The translations under genes and the position numbers were made by a program. Shown here piece by piece: positions 30,234-39,858 of a stretch of 64,000 bases of DNA (the stretch's first letter is position 1; the number at the start of each line of letters is the position of its first letter). The DNA is from Symbiodinium natans (taxonomy: Eukaryota; Sar; Dinophyceae; Suessiales; Symbiodiniaceae): NCBI GenBank assembly GCA_905221605.1, contig CAJNDS010002127.1, positions 249,649 to 313,648 of the forward strand, given 5' to 3'. The notes beneath the pieces were generated by a model, which ran no database searches, was not told the DNA's origin, and worked only from the letters and a program-made list of their open reading frames with translations.

Positions 30234-30416
30234 TGTTAGAATACACTGTTCCCTCTAGAGCCCTGGCAGTATCCACTGCCTGATGTGACCAAAGCTGTCG
30301 TCACTGCTTTGGCTCAAGGTTCAAGTGCTGAAACAAGTGTGACTGATGAATTGCTCACTGCTGTGAATGTTGTGATACCTGAAAGTGTATCCCAAACTGC
30401 TCCATTGAACTTTTCA
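30234..30416 (+). repeat. 3' LTR of copia element 1
   Basis: 183 bp, TG...CA, 182/183 identical to the 5' copy by eye, followed by target duplication AGGGG. Confidence 0.95.
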
Positions 30417-30535
30417 AGGGGGGTCCCAGGGAGGTCCCAGGGCGGTGCCAGGGAGGCAGGTTGCCCCCTACACCAGCCCTGCAGGACGGGGGGTCCCCGG
30501 AATCTGCCAGCCTAGGGCCCCAGCCCCCCCGGGGG
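30417..30535. repeat. GGTCCCAGG-rich minisatellite (right of copia insertion)
   Basis: Continuation of the repeat interrupted by the element. Confidence 0.7.
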
Positions 30536-31185
30536 GTACGACTCTAAAAAAGCCAAAACGCCCTCAACGCTGCTAGGTTTGGGGTCCTAATTATATTAGG
30601 GCTTACGCCCTAAGTCTGAGGCGTAGCCAGGCACTGCAGGCCTCGTCTACCGGGAGGCTTTACCCTCCCTCACCGTTCTGTAAAGACGCTCGGTCGGGGA
30701 CCTCGGTCGAAGCCTCGAGCGCCCATGTAAATGGACAGCGGCGCTCTCGGCAGCTTAGGGTTTAGGGTTTAGGGTTTAGGGTTTAGGGTTTAGGGTTTAG
30801 GGTTTAGGGGCCATATTTCCCCAAGGGATACTAAGCATGAACCAGTCATGTAGCGATGTCGCTGCACATGTTCATCCACTACGTGAAAGCAGCATAATTC
30901 GTTGCTATTTCAATCTGCTCTAGACTGAGGCACAGTAGTTTCTAGTAGTCATCAATTCTCAATTCTTGCGAGGGAGACTTTTCAACACGCAAGCATCCTT
31001 AGCTAGTATGCTAGTATCGGCAATTTATCATACCGAACCATCGAAACCGCATCTGACTCACATTCTTCAAGCATAGCGCCATACTCGTGTACCAGAATAT
31101 TCGTGTAACACTAGATATCTGTGATAGTTTTTGTTACTATGTACAGTTCTAACACCATGATATTCGTATATTCCTCTGTTGTTCA
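30536..31185. other. No gene seen; one telomeric array
   Basis: TTTAGGG array at 30757-30808. The rest is unrecognised, the 30810-31185 part being AT-richer. Confidence 0.6.
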
Positions 31186-31446
31186 ACCCTAAACCCTAAA
31201 CCCTAAACCCTAAACATGCGGCTCTTTTAGTCCTCTCCGGGTGTCTCTCTTTGAGCCAGCTCTACAGGCCGGCCCGCCGACTGGCGGAGGTATTGAAAAG
31301 GACTGGCCACCTGCTAGCTTCACCTTTAGGGTTTAGGGTTTAGGGTTTAGGGTTTAGGGTTTAGGGTTTAGGGTTTAGGGTTTAGGGCTTAGGGCTTAGG
31401 GTTTGGGGTTTAGGGTTCAGGGTTCAGGGTTCAGGGTTTAGGGTTC
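31186..31446. repeat. Telomeric arrays, 31.2-31.4 kb
   Basis: CCCTAAA at 31186-31215 and TTTAGGG at 31325-31390, with TTCAGGG and CTTAGGG units to 31445, around a core of about 108 bp. Confidence 0.9.
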
Positions 31447-31552
31447 TGCTTCACGCAGGCGCGGATCCTTGCAGCTGACTTATTGGGCAGTTCTCTCACT
31501 TCTGGGCAAGAAGGGCCATATTTTCGCGAACTGACCTGTGTGCTTAACCACA

Positions 31553-31729
31553 CAGATGAAACCCAAAGCTACAAAAAAAGAAATGCTGCTAACGGAACTG
31601 CGGGGGCAAGACAAGAGACGTGCAATCGAAGAGAGCACGTGCCCGGCGTGTCTGCATGCCAAGTCCGGCAGCACGCGTGAAGATGCCAACATCTTGAATC
31701 GAAAGTGTCTCGAGGTTATGACTGCCTGA
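31553..31729 (+). CDS. Candidate exon starting with ATG, small Cys-containing protein
   Basis: ACACAG directly precedes ATG 31553, so this could be a first coding exon with a spliced-leader acceptor. The frame reads MKPKATKKEMLLTELRGQDK, then STCPACLHAKSGS, and ends with TGA at 31727-31729. The CPAC-type Cys pair is the only motif. The family is unknown. Confidence 0.4.
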   Translation, partial: QMKPKATKKEMLLTELRGQDKRRAIEESTCPACLHAKSGSTREDANILNRKCLEVMTA

Positions 31730-31739
31730 AAACCGAGTT

Positions 31740-31895
31740 CAGCAAGACCATCCCGACAATAAGGCCTGTGTCAGGGTCCCGGATGCTGATGCAGACCCAT
31801 GTTGACAAATCTAGACTTCTTCCGCTTGGTACATCCCGATGAACTTTTTCCCAATTGCCCCCACTGCCTTCTGGCAAGGCCGTGCTGATTCTCAA
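31740..31895 (-). CDS. Candidate exon, unknown protein
   Basis: The minus frame reads GNWEKVHRDVPSGRSLDLST, then WVCISIRDPDTGLIVGMVLL, to a stop near 31716. Competing frames are also open. No family is recognised. Confidence 0.28.
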
Positions 31896-32054
31896 CATGG
31901 GCTGGGTTTGCGGACTGGGGAAGCTGGTTATATGGATTCTTCAAAGGGGATCGTGTCAAGGCTGCTGTAAGGATTCATTTCCTCCTCCTCCCCCCCCCTC
32001 CCACCCAATCATTCCCGACGAGGAACGGGGAACTAGTTTTAAGGCCTGTTCGAC

Positions 32055-32395
32055 CATGTTTAGGGTTTAGGGCTTTCGGGTTTAGGGTTTAGGGCTTAGG
32101 GCTTAGGGCTTAGGGCTTAGGGCTTAGGGCTTAGGGCTTAGGGCTTAGGGCTTAGGGTTTAGGGTTAATTGTAGGCAAAAACAAGAATCACAACCCGCAA
32201 CAAGAATGGTCAACAAGCACAAGTACCACGAGCACAAACAACAACAGCAAACAGCCATGACAACCAAAACTGACCCTACGACTGCCGAACCATAAACCCC
32301 CTAAACCCCCTAAACCCCCTAAACCCCCTAAACCCCCTAAACACCCTAAGCACCCTAAACCCTAAACCCCAAACCCTAAACCCTGAACCCCTCAT
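32055..32395. repeat. CTTAGGG array, AAC/CAG-rich island, CCCTAAA array
   Basis: TTTAGGG/CTTAGGG at 32058-32165, a CAA/ACAACAGC-rich island at 32170-32275, then CCCCCTAAA and CCCTAAA units at 32290-32390. Confidence 0.88.
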
Positions 32396-33208
32396 AAATG
32401 GCAATGCGTCCCTTGACATGCTCTTGGTTGATCCATTACCCCCCAATAACAGTTTAACCTTTAGCTGACTTTAACATGAGATTAAAGAATCCAAAACTCA
32501 TAAAGTGACAAAGTTGTCGTAAAGTCCCACCTAGTGCTCTGACACTTGCTCTTACTCGTGCCATGGCGTTGTGAGCAGTTGCTGGCCAATCCGGGAGAGG
32601 GCGACGGCTCTGCAAGCCCAAAACTGTCTGTACACGGTGCGAATTGGGAGTTTCTCATATTGGCGGAGGGGCCCCAGGCTTGTAGTGGGCAATTTGGGAC
32701 TGAGGGGCGTTCTATATTTGGAGTTGGCTTGTGGGGATATTTGTGGGAAACTCCGATTTGATTTGGGTTTTTGCAGTTCTACACAATGTATGTACAAAGC
32801 TGCTTTGCTCGGCCAGTACATGGCCCGGTGCAAGGCAGTAGTCAGCACCAATGAGCTACCATAGGGGCCTTAATAATTAGAGTAATGCCTATAAAGGGAC
32901 CAAAAGGGACCACCTGCTGGTTACTATTCCCGACCCCTATAGTACCACACACCACTCGACATTGCCGTCAATGCTCTTCGGGCTGACGAATTCGCGTCTT
33001 GCAATTCATATCAGTCCAAAAGCCTCAAAGGGGCTGAGAACATCCCTGGCAAAGGGCATGAGAGGCCAAGAATCTCGGCCTGAGACATGCACCGGTCTGC
33101 TTCAGGTTAAAACACTGGTGCACGAATTTTGTTTTTTTACGTCAAAAGGTGGGGAGACGTCGTCAAAAGCGGGGGGAGATGGAAACTTGCTGTACTTGGC
33201 CCAGTCAT
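32395..33208. other. Unassigned; one family 5 short element
   Basis: GGGGCCTTAATAATTAGAGT at about 32865 starts a segment of about 80 bp that resembles those at 35678 and 39866. Several overlapping ORFs at 32546-32864 have no recognisable domain. Confidence 0.45.
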
Positions 33209-33328
33209 TCAGTGACTCGCGGGCTTGGCGTTCTTCATCTGTACAATGAGCATGCCGCTGAACTCATGCGAGGAAAAGTCGGTCGACTTTTGCACAAGAG
33301 CGCGCAGGTCGCTGATCTGCTTCTCGCC
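33209..33328 (-). CDS. O-methyltransferase, last exon (G)
   Basis: The minus frame reads GEKQISDLRALVQKSTDFSS, then HEFSGMLIVQMKNAKPASH and TGA. This is the usual C-terminal end of class I, SAM-dependent O-methyltransferases of the caffeoyl-CoA type, where a helix (xxEIxALRxxV) precedes a last strand (FxxxEFxGxLxVxx). It joins exon F in phase 0 (TSS to GEKQ). Exon and intron borders are inferred from frame and family pattern. Confidence 0.68.
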   Translation of the reverse strand, partial: GEKQISDLRALVQKSTDFSSHEFSGMLIVQMKNAKPASH

Positions 33329-34231
33329 GGAACCTTACTTCTTGCGCCAGTGCACAAAAGGCACAGAAGAACTCAAGCTGACATCTGGAGCAGGCAGTGA
33401 GGAATCACAGAACAAGCTTGGAGAGGATGCTGAGCATCCTGAAGCCATCATGACACACCCTAAACCCTAAACCCTAAACCCTAAACCCTAAACCCTAAAC
33501 CCTAAACCCTAAACCCTAAACCCTAAACCCTAAACCCTAAACCCTAAACCCTAAACCCTAAACCCTAAACCCTAAACCCTCCCCTGAGCACTCCCAGCAC
33601 ACACTCAGACAACTAAAGGACACTGGAGGACCCTGTGAGCCAACGCAGACGCTCCATGCGAGAGTGCTGTGAGTGCTATGTCTCGCCGAATTTACGAGGC
33701 TACGCCACACGAGAGCACGATTTTGAGTCATGGAGGCACCGAAAACGAGACACCATAATATTAACAATATTAGCAATACTCGTACTTATCCTTAACAAAT
33801 ATTCCATAATTATAACAATGATAACACTAACAATACAAACAATAAGAAGAAGAAGAAGAAGAATATTATTGTTAACATTACGACAGCGAGACTGTGGGAG
33901 CACCATCACAAACCCAAACTCGTGAGGAAAGCTCCACGCCGGAGCTCAACTGTTCCTGCGCATACCAACCATGCAGTTCACACCCAACCTCGGGACTCCA
34001 TAGCGCGTGGGAAGGCTGACAATTACAATCGTACACATCAGCAGTCATCACAGCCGAAGCAGTTGCCACAAGAAGCACCAGAAGTACCGTGCTGATATCT
34101 AGATAGATCCCCGAATGGTAGGGCTCCCTTATCATCCGAACACCCAATAGGGCCCTAAACCCTAAACCCTAAACCCTCAACCCTAAACCCCAAACCCTAA
34201 ACCCTAAACTCCTCACATCTCTCGCCGCCAA
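33329..34231. other. Intron F-G of the methyltransferase: arrays and A-rich islands
   Basis: CCCTAAA arrays at 33457-33579 and 34153-34208, and an AAC/AATA-rich low-complexity island at 33755-33870 including (AGA)n. Sequence 33580-34150 is otherwise unrecognised. Confidence 0.6.
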
Positions 34232-34282
34232 GGAGCTGGTCTCACAGCGGTACGGGAAGCCGAATTTCACAAATCGCAGTGG
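34232..34282 (-). CDS. O-methyltransferase, exon F
   Basis: 17 codons reading PLRFVKFGFPYRCETSS. The family usually has a LRYVKxG..WE.. segment here. On the plus strand it lies between a CCCTAAA array (34153-34208) and a TTTAGGG array (34330-34470), so this is a protein-coding core bracketed by outward telomeric repeats. GGTTCC/AGCTCC and GCCAG similarities mark its ends. Confidence 0.62.
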
Positions 34283-34361
34283 TGGCTGGCCCTGCCCACG
34301 GCTGTGAAAATTTAGGGGTGACACGTGGGAGTTTAGGGTTTAGGGTTTAGGGTTTAGGGTC

Positions 34362-34441
<80 letters not shown>

Positions 34442-35131
34442 GGTTTAGGGTTTAGGGTTTAGGGTTTAGACTCTAGACGCAGCAAGAGTTTTTCAAGTCT
34501 TGGCCGAATATTGGCATCTTGAACTCAAGCCATTCAGTCGATGCGTTGCGAAGGGCTGGGAGTAATGGCACATACGCTCGAAAGGTGAAAGGAACCATCG
34601 CCCACTGTGCAAGTAGGTCAAAGCAGTTCTCTACCAGCGACCAGCACACAAACGGACCACTCACATGTGATCCGGCAGGTGCGAAAGCAAGATCATGCGA
34701 CAGCTTTGTAGTCCAATGACACAGGATGGCGGAACAAACTACGATGAATGATCAGTCTTCGTGCGCACAACGGACTCGTAGCGCCTTTGGTTTGTTTAGA
34801 GTGTTGCTAGCAAACCCCGAAACCCTAAACCCTAAACCACTGCCTCCTGCATCTTCAGCCGCTTACTTTCGACTTCTCTCCGCATGATCCCCAGAGTGTC
34901 TGGAGGTAGGCCCCCACAAGCTAGCTAGGGTCGAGGGTCTAGGGTCTTTTGGTCTAGGGTCCAGGGTCTAGGGTCTAGGGTCTAGGGTCTAGGGTTTCGG
35001 GTTTAGGGTTTAGGGTTTAGGGTTTCGGGTTTAGGGTTTAGGGTTCAGGGTTTAGGGTTTAGGGTTTAGGGTTAGGGTTTAGGTTTAGGTTTGGGCTCAG
35101 GGTCTAGGGTATAATCCCTACAAGGACCAAC
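34283..35131. repeat. Intron E-F: telomeric arrays with a TTGAGGG variant block
   Basis: TTTAGGG at 34330-34358, about 12 TTGAGGG units at 34359-34442, and TTTAGGG to 34470. A second array at 34925-35115 mixes TCTAGGG, TTTCGGG and TTTAGGG. Two possible extra coding bits lie inside: a minus frame at 34473-34720 (MSGPFVCWSLVENCFDLLAQ...) and 34840-34920 (GLPPDTLGIMRREVESKR). Neither fits the methyltransferase, and both are uncertain. Confidence 0.7.
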
Positions 35132-35236
35132 TGGCACCCGTTCTGCCTTGAAGGGAGTCATGTCCACGGCAACCACTGCGTCAGGACTCAAAAAGCCTGG
35201 GGTCTTCCAGAGCATTTCGAAGTAGTCCACCATTCC
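35132..35236 (-). CDS. O-methyltransferase, exon E
   Basis: 35 codons reading GMVDYFEMLWKTPGFLSPDA, then VVAVDMTPFKAERVP. This is the segment after the DADK motif (substrate and metal site region) followed by the strand with VVxVDMTPxKG, typical for the family. Its 5' border shares AGGAGGG with the 3' end of exon D (CAAGGAGGGTA and CCAGGAGGGAA), and joining through that repeat gives DADKEGMVDYF in frame. Confidence 0.74.
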
Positions 35237-35806
35237 CTCCTGGCGTAGTGGGTTTAGGGTTCAGGCTAGTTTTGGGGTTCAGGGTTTAGGGTTTAGGGTT
35301 TGAGGAACATCAACAAGAACAACCACAACACCGGCAATAAGAAGCATGCTTGGCATGGCTGGAAGAACATGATTGGTTGACAATGCTGGTAGCCATAGTG
35401 GCAGCAGAAGAACATAAGAACAGCGACGGGAAAGCCTAGCTGAGGGCAAGGAACAGCAACAACAGCAGCAACCACAGCAACAAGCATGGCGTTGCATAGT
35501 ATACCCTAAACATCCCTAAACCCTAAACCCTAAACCCTAAACCCTAAACTGTAGAACTTCAGACTGGTCTTGCCACGAAAGGGCTAGTGTCGCCAATCAG
35601 CTCATCGCATGATGAATGATGAAGCTTACCATCGATACTTGTTGTGACTAAGGGCTCCCATCACAGGAAGTAGAGCAATTACTACAGGGGCCTTAATAAT
35701 TAGAATAGGGTGTTTTTTGGGGGGGTTATTGTAGTATAAGTAGAAAGGGACGATAGGGGAATACTATTATTGCATTACGATCATTACGATTCTTCCTGTT
35801 GTTACC
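35237..35806. other. Intron D-E: arrays, A-rich island and a family 5 element
   Basis: TTTAGGG-type units at 35248-35303, a CAACAACAGCAGC-rich island at 35305-35490, CCCTAAA at 35513-35548, and a short element beginning GGGGCCTTAATAATTAGAAT at 35679-35765. The intron ends carry the AGGAGGG direct repeat. Confidence 0.65.
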
Positions 35807-35884
35807 CTCCTTGTCTGCATCAATGATCACGAGGTCAAACGGCTTGGTTGTCTTCTCCGCGCTCAAACGCTGCAAGGATTCCTC
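35807..35884 (-). CDS. O-methyltransferase, exon D with the metal/SAM motif
   Basis: 26 codons reading EESLQRLSAEKTTKPFDLVI, then IDADKE. The FDLVxIDADK motif is diagnostic of divalent-metal-dependent class I O-methyltransferases; the first Asp of DADK helps bind SAM and metal. It joins exon C in phase 0 (TMMGPA to EESL). This is the most confidently identified exon of the gene. Confidence 0.8.
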
Positions 35885-36546
35885 GGCGCTGGCTTTGGGA
35901 TGTGCAGTCAATGGTAGTCATAAGAGGGTTTAGGGTTTAGGGTTTAGGGTTTTAAGGATTATAGCAATACGACCACAGTTGCAGTAACAACTGGGAGAAC
36001 AATACTAGCTTTCAGACGTCAAGAATAGGAATGGCAACGGGCAGTGTTTTTGCTGGGCTTCAAGAATCCTGCTGCCCTGTGGGTATTCTCTACCGAGCTG
36101 TGAGCGCAACCTGGTAGCTTGGTCTTGGCTCTTCTTCTCGCCCAGGCTACATTGAGCATGTCATGAAACGGACAGACGAAACAAACAAAGTCCTGTCGCC
36201 TCAGAGCCGGCGGTTAAATGTGTGTGTAGGCGTCCCTTCTGCAATCACACAGGCCTCCATGCCTGCGCATGTGTACTCAGATCCTAAACCCCAAACCCTA
36301 AACCCCAAACCCTAAACCCCAAACCCCAAACCCTAAACCCCAAACCCCTAACCCCTAAACCCAAAATCCCAACCAAGCGACCATGGCCGGGCCTAAACCC
36401 CAAACCCTAAACCCCTAAACCCTAAACCCCCAAACCCCTAAACCCCCAAATCCCAACCAAGCGACCATGGCCGGGCCTAAACCCCAAACCCTAAACCCCA
36501 AACCCCAAACCCTAAACCCCCCCAAATCCCCCAACCAAGCGACCAT
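35885..36546. repeat. Intron C-D: telomere-like arrays with an amplified exon border
   Basis: TTTAGGG at 35925-35952 and CCCCAAA/CCCTAAA mixtures at 36283-36530. The 20 bp around the exon C border (AAGCGACCATGGCCGGGCC) occurs three times, at 36374-36393, 36458-36477 and 36536-36554, about 80 bp apart, with telomeric units between. Sequence 35955-36280 is unrecognised. Confidence 0.75.
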
Positions 36547-36645
36547 GGCCGGGCCCATCATGGTGTGAGCCCGCATGAGAGCAGGCCCCCCGAAGCGGCG
36601 GCCGAAGTTCACCACGAAAGGATCCAGCTCCAGGGAGAGAAGCCT
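36547..36645 (-). CDS. O-methyltransferase, exon C
   Basis: 33 codons reading RLLSLELDPFVVNFGRRFGG, then PALMRAHTMMGPA. SLELDPxVVxFxR is the second SAM-binding strand of the family. In the plus direction the exon is bracketed by CCCTAAA-type repeats on the left and TTTAGGG on the right. Its start and the end of exon B share TCGCTG, and joining there gives ALTDGESLRLLSLELDP in frame. Confidence 0.74.
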
Positions 36646-37002
36646 CAGCGAAGAGGGTTTGGGGTTCATAGGGTTTGGGGTTTAGGGTTTAGGGTTTAGG
36701 GTTTAGGGTTTAGGGTTGAGGGTTGAGGGTTGAGGGTTGAGGGTCTATTTAGCGTTTAGGGTTTCGGGTTTCTGGGTTAAGGTTTAGGGCTCAGGGTTTA
36801 GGGCTTGGGGTTTGGGGTTTTCCTCACTACAAAGTCTGCATCTTCAGATCCCTCATGCACACAGAGGACTGCCATAACTAACCCAGAAATGGGAATTTCT
36901 CACGATTAAGGCCTCTCTGCCCCCAAAGTAGCACAAACCTTCGTCTGAAAAGGAGCTGCAAAGGACCCACAAATTTCCAGAAACACCCAAAACATGCAAA
37001 TC
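36646..37002. repeat. Intron B-C: TTTAGGG and TTGAGGG array, then unique sequence
   Basis: TTTAGGG with four TTGAGGG units at 36658-36745, and degenerate units to 36820. 36830-37000 has no recognised feature. Confidence 0.75.
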
Positions 37003-37042
37003 CAGCGACTCTCCATCTGTCAAGGCTTCAGCCAGCGCCAGA
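37003..37042 (-). CDS. O-methyltransferase, exon B
   Basis: A very short exon reading SLALAEALTDGESL, the helix between SAM motif I and the next strand. It joins exon C through TCGCTG. The border to exon A was set from the family pattern and is approximate. Confidence 0.62.
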
Positions 37043-37198
37043 GAACCTGGCCAGCCACGCAAGTTCGCACATGAAGGGCCATTGAAAGATGGCACTGCAA
37101 TAGAAGTCCGCTACACGCGCATCCGCGCTTTTCAAAAGTGTACCACTACAGCTATTTTCATGGCTTGAGTCATTGTATGACTGTCCCAACTCCCGACG

Positions 37199-37270
37199 CG
37201 CGCCTACGCCGCAGAAGCCTCCAATCTCCAACACGCGCTTGGCCTCCACGATGGGTGGTGGTCCAGAACA
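37199..37270 (-). CDS. O-methyltransferase, exon A with SAM motif I
   Basis: The frame reads PPPIVEAKRVLEIGGFCGVG then A. RVLEIGxFxGxxA is SAM-binding motif I of class I methyltransferases. Exons A to G total about 185 codons. An N-terminal exon upstream (above 37270) is expected but was not found with confidence. The enzyme probably methylates a catechol- or phenolic-type hydroxyl, and the substrate cannot be told from sequence. Confidence 0.7.
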
Positions 37271-38385
37271 GACCCGATAGATGCGGCATATAGCTGTTCT
37301 CACTAGCAACAGCAATAGTTGTGCAACATACAGTCGTAAGAAGAGCAACAGGAATCACGAAAGCAGCAGTAGCAACAAGAGCACCATCAGCCACAATGAG
37401 AAAGTCGTAGCAGCAGCAACAACGACAACAACAGAAACAATGGTAGCGATAGTTGCAATAGCATCTGTCATGGAAGTTGGACTTGTCGTGGCACCAGCAG
37501 CATTTGCCTGCGTGTCTGAAAGAAGGGAATGGCTGTTCACAAAACAACCCTAAGCCCTAAACCCTAAACCCTAAACCCCAATATGGAACGGAGCTCTGTG
37601 ACCAGTCCAAGAGCAGACTCATACTCATCATCATCGCGAAATCAAGATGGAACCATCGCACTTCTAGCAACCGCAGCCCCAATCATGACAACACTACGCA
37701 CAGCAGCAGCCGCAACAACCCAAACAACAGTAGCAGCAACAGTAACAGCGGAAATATGGGTTGCGGGGCAGCCATGGCGCTTGCAACCAAAGCAAGGGAA
37801 CATTGTAACAAGAGTTACAACAGCCACAGAAGTGACCCATGCGTCGGCAGTAGTAACCCAGGGTTTAGGGTTTAGGGTTTAGGGTTTAGGGCCTAGGGTT
37901 TAGGGTTTAGGGTTTAGGGTTTAGGGTTTAGGGTTTAGGGTTTAGGGTTTAGGGTTTAGGGTTTAGGGTTTAGGGTTTAGGGTTTAGGGTACAATAGCAC
38001 AACTGTAACTAAAGTAACCATGCTCGCAGTAGCAGCGCTTGTCGTTTGATGCACAAGGAACTGGCTCTGAATCTCAAAAACAGCAACAGGAAAGACAATG
38101 ACAAGCAAAAGGACAAGTCAAAGAACAAGAATAACAACAGAAATAATAACAATGAAAAACCAATCATAATAAAGTATAACAAGAAATAACACCACGATGG
38201 CAACAACAAGCATGATAACAACAACAATTATAGCGACAATCATCACAATAAAATCAAGAATGCCAGGAAACATGACAACCACAGCAACAAATAGTGATGA
38301 CCATAAAATATGACACTAATTAAAAACAAATAATGATGACCATAAGTAGCAGCACAGGTAATCACAATAAGATTCTGCTGTGTGT
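37271..38385. other. AAC/CAG-rich islands and telomeric arrays
   Basis: Islands of CAACAGCAAC-type low complexity lie at 37300-37545, 37600-37860 and 37995-38330. A CCCTAAA array is at 37549-37581 and a TTTAGGG array at 37860-37990. ORFs here are repetitive in composition and are not called. Confidence 0.7.
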
Positions 38386-38478
38386 ATTTCCTAAAACAAG
38401 GTCACCCCTTTGATACCCCAAAAAGAATAGAATCCCCTTGAGGACCCCCTAACAGGGTACCCCTATTTTTCGGAAACC
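38386..38478 (-). mobile_element. Short inverted-repeat element, family 4
   Basis: The reverse complement matches the element at 42738-42831 over most of its length (shared AATAGGGGTACCCT and GGGGGTCC). The ends are imperfect inverted repeats. Confidence 0.6.
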
Positions 38479-38483
38479 CCTAC

Positions 38484-38912
38484 TACCCTAAACCCTTAAT
38501 CCCAAACCCCAAACCCTAAACCCTAAACCCTAAACCCTAAACCTTAAACCCCAGGGAACCTGGGTGGACTCCACGAGCCACTGCAGCAGGGCACAGCGGT
38601 CTTCGCTGGCAGACCACCTGCTGACCCAAGGATTTGGGGTTTAGGGCTTAGGGCTTAGGGCTTAGGGCTTCGGGTTTAGGGTTTAGGGTTTAGGGTTTAG
38701 GGTTTAGGGTTTAGGGTTTAGGGTTTAGGGTTTAGGGTTTAGGGTTTAGGATGCAAGACGGGGACAAGGAGGGCTCGGGCTTGGGGCTTGGGGCTTGGGG
38801 CTTGGGGCTTGGGACTTGGGGCTTGGGGCTTGGGGTTTGGGGTTTGGGTTTAGGGTTTAGGGCTTAGGGTTTAGGGTTTAGGGTTTAGGGTCTAGGGTCT
38901 AGGGTCTAGGTT
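38484..38912. repeat. Telomeric arrays with CTTGGGG and CTTAGGG variants
   Basis: CCCTAAA at 38505-38545, TTTAGGG at 38635-38750, CTTGGGG units at 38779-38835, and TTTAGGG and TCTAGGG to 38910. Confidence 0.9.
38560..38630 (-). CDS. Candidate exon with AG and GT borders, unknown protein
   Basis: The minus frame reads RWSASEDRCALLQWLVESTQ. It is preceded by TCAG and followed by GTTCCC. It lies between CCCTAAA and TTTAGGG arrays and could be a 3' exon of the minus-strand chain at 39.8-40.7 kb. The family is unknown. Confidence 0.4.
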
Positions 38913-39078
38913 ACTCAAGGTATACTATACAACAACGCTGTGCATGGTTTACACTACTCTACTATCTGAAATGAGAACTTGCTTATTCGAAGAGTTTCTG
39001 TGTGACCTCACTCGAGCTGCCAATCCTATTCGGGTTCAAGATGCCTGGCATCAACTGAGTGCCCATACATGCAGGAGG
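38912..39078. other. Unassigned short unique segment
   Basis: No supported feature. Confidence 0.4.
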
Positions 39079-39338
39079 TTTAGGGTTTAGGGTTTAGGGT
39101 TTAGGGTTTAGGGTTTAGGGTTTAGGGTTTAGGGTTTAGGGTTTAGGGTTTAGGGTTTAGGGTTTAGGGTTTAGGGTTTAGGGTTTAGGGTTTAGGGTTT
39201 AGGGTTAGGGTTTAGGGTTTAGGGTTTAGGGTTTAGGGTTTAGGGTTTAGGGTTTAGGGTTTAGGGTTTAGGGTTTAGGGTTTAGGGTTTAGGGTTTAGG
39301 GTTTAGGGTTTAGGGTTTAGGGTTTAGGGTTTAGGGTG
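39078..39338. repeat. Long clean TTTAGGG tract
   Basis: About 37 units with one TTAGGG slip at 39203. One of the two longest tracts in the window. Confidence 0.96.
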
Positions 39339-39450
39339 TATCCCTTCAGCAAGCGTGGAGATCCAGGGCCAGAGTTACCCTTGAGGAAGCGCGAGAGCCT
39401 GTGCACTCTACCGGAAGACCAACATAAGTTCGACTACTAGAATCAAAACG

Positions 39451-39775
39451 TTTTAGGGTTTAGGGTTGAGGGTTTGGGGTTTAGGGTTTAGGGTTTAGGG
39501 CATAGGGCTTAGGGTTTAGGGTTTAGGGTTTAGGGTTTAGGACCAACATAAGCTCGACTTGCATGCCCGCAGTGATTCGTGGAGTCAGTCAGATCAACAC
39601 CTTCTACACAGCGTGATAGCCAAAGACCAATAAGGACAGCGATGCTCACTTCTCTTCACCCGATCTTCTGCGCTGAGGCCCTAAGCCCTGAACCCTAAAC
39701 CCTGAACCCTAAACCCCAAACCCTAAACCCTAAACGCTAAACCCTAAACCCTAAACCCTAAACCCTAAACCGCTG
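39451..39775. repeat. Telomeric arrays, 39.4-39.8 kb
   Basis: TTTAGGG-type at 39453-39541 and CCCTAAA at 39679-39773. The latter abuts the exon at 39776-39858. Confidence 0.9.
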
Positions 39776-39858
39776 AGGCTGCCGACTCTGCCCTCATTTG
39801 GATCTTTGTGAGGCCCTCCTCGAAATTGCGAGCCCAGTCCTTCCGGCTCCACAGCAGT
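39776..39858 (-). CDS. Exon of an unknown minus-strand gene, after a 106-bp intron
   Basis: The minus frame continues from the upstream exon through a 21-bp direct repeat (20/21) and reads RKDWARNFEEGLTKIQMRAE, then SAASA. It ends at GCG followed by GTTTAGGG, so the first telomeric unit would be the donor. The family is unknown. Confidence 0.6.

Larger units (their letters stand above)
21720..30416 (+). mobile_element. Ty1/copia LTR retrotransposon 1, nearly intact
   Basis: An 8.7-kb element. The LTRs are 183 bp each with TG...CA ends and one mismatch by eye (C at 21771, G at 30285), so insertion is recent. The target duplication AGGGG is at 21715-21719 and 30417-30421. The order is LTR, primer-binding site, Gag, zinc knuckle and protease, integrase, reverse transcriptase, RNase H, then an extra 457-aa ORF and the 3' LTR. 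Integrase before reverse transcriptase makes it copia type. Two frame changes interrupt gag-pol. The whole element is extremely rich in ACTG on the plus strand. Confidence 0.95.

Noticed and set aside
34473-34720. Extra methyltransferase exon (MSGPFVCWSLVENCF...)
   Set aside because: It does not fit the family order between exons E and F; left as an unassigned open stretch in the intron.
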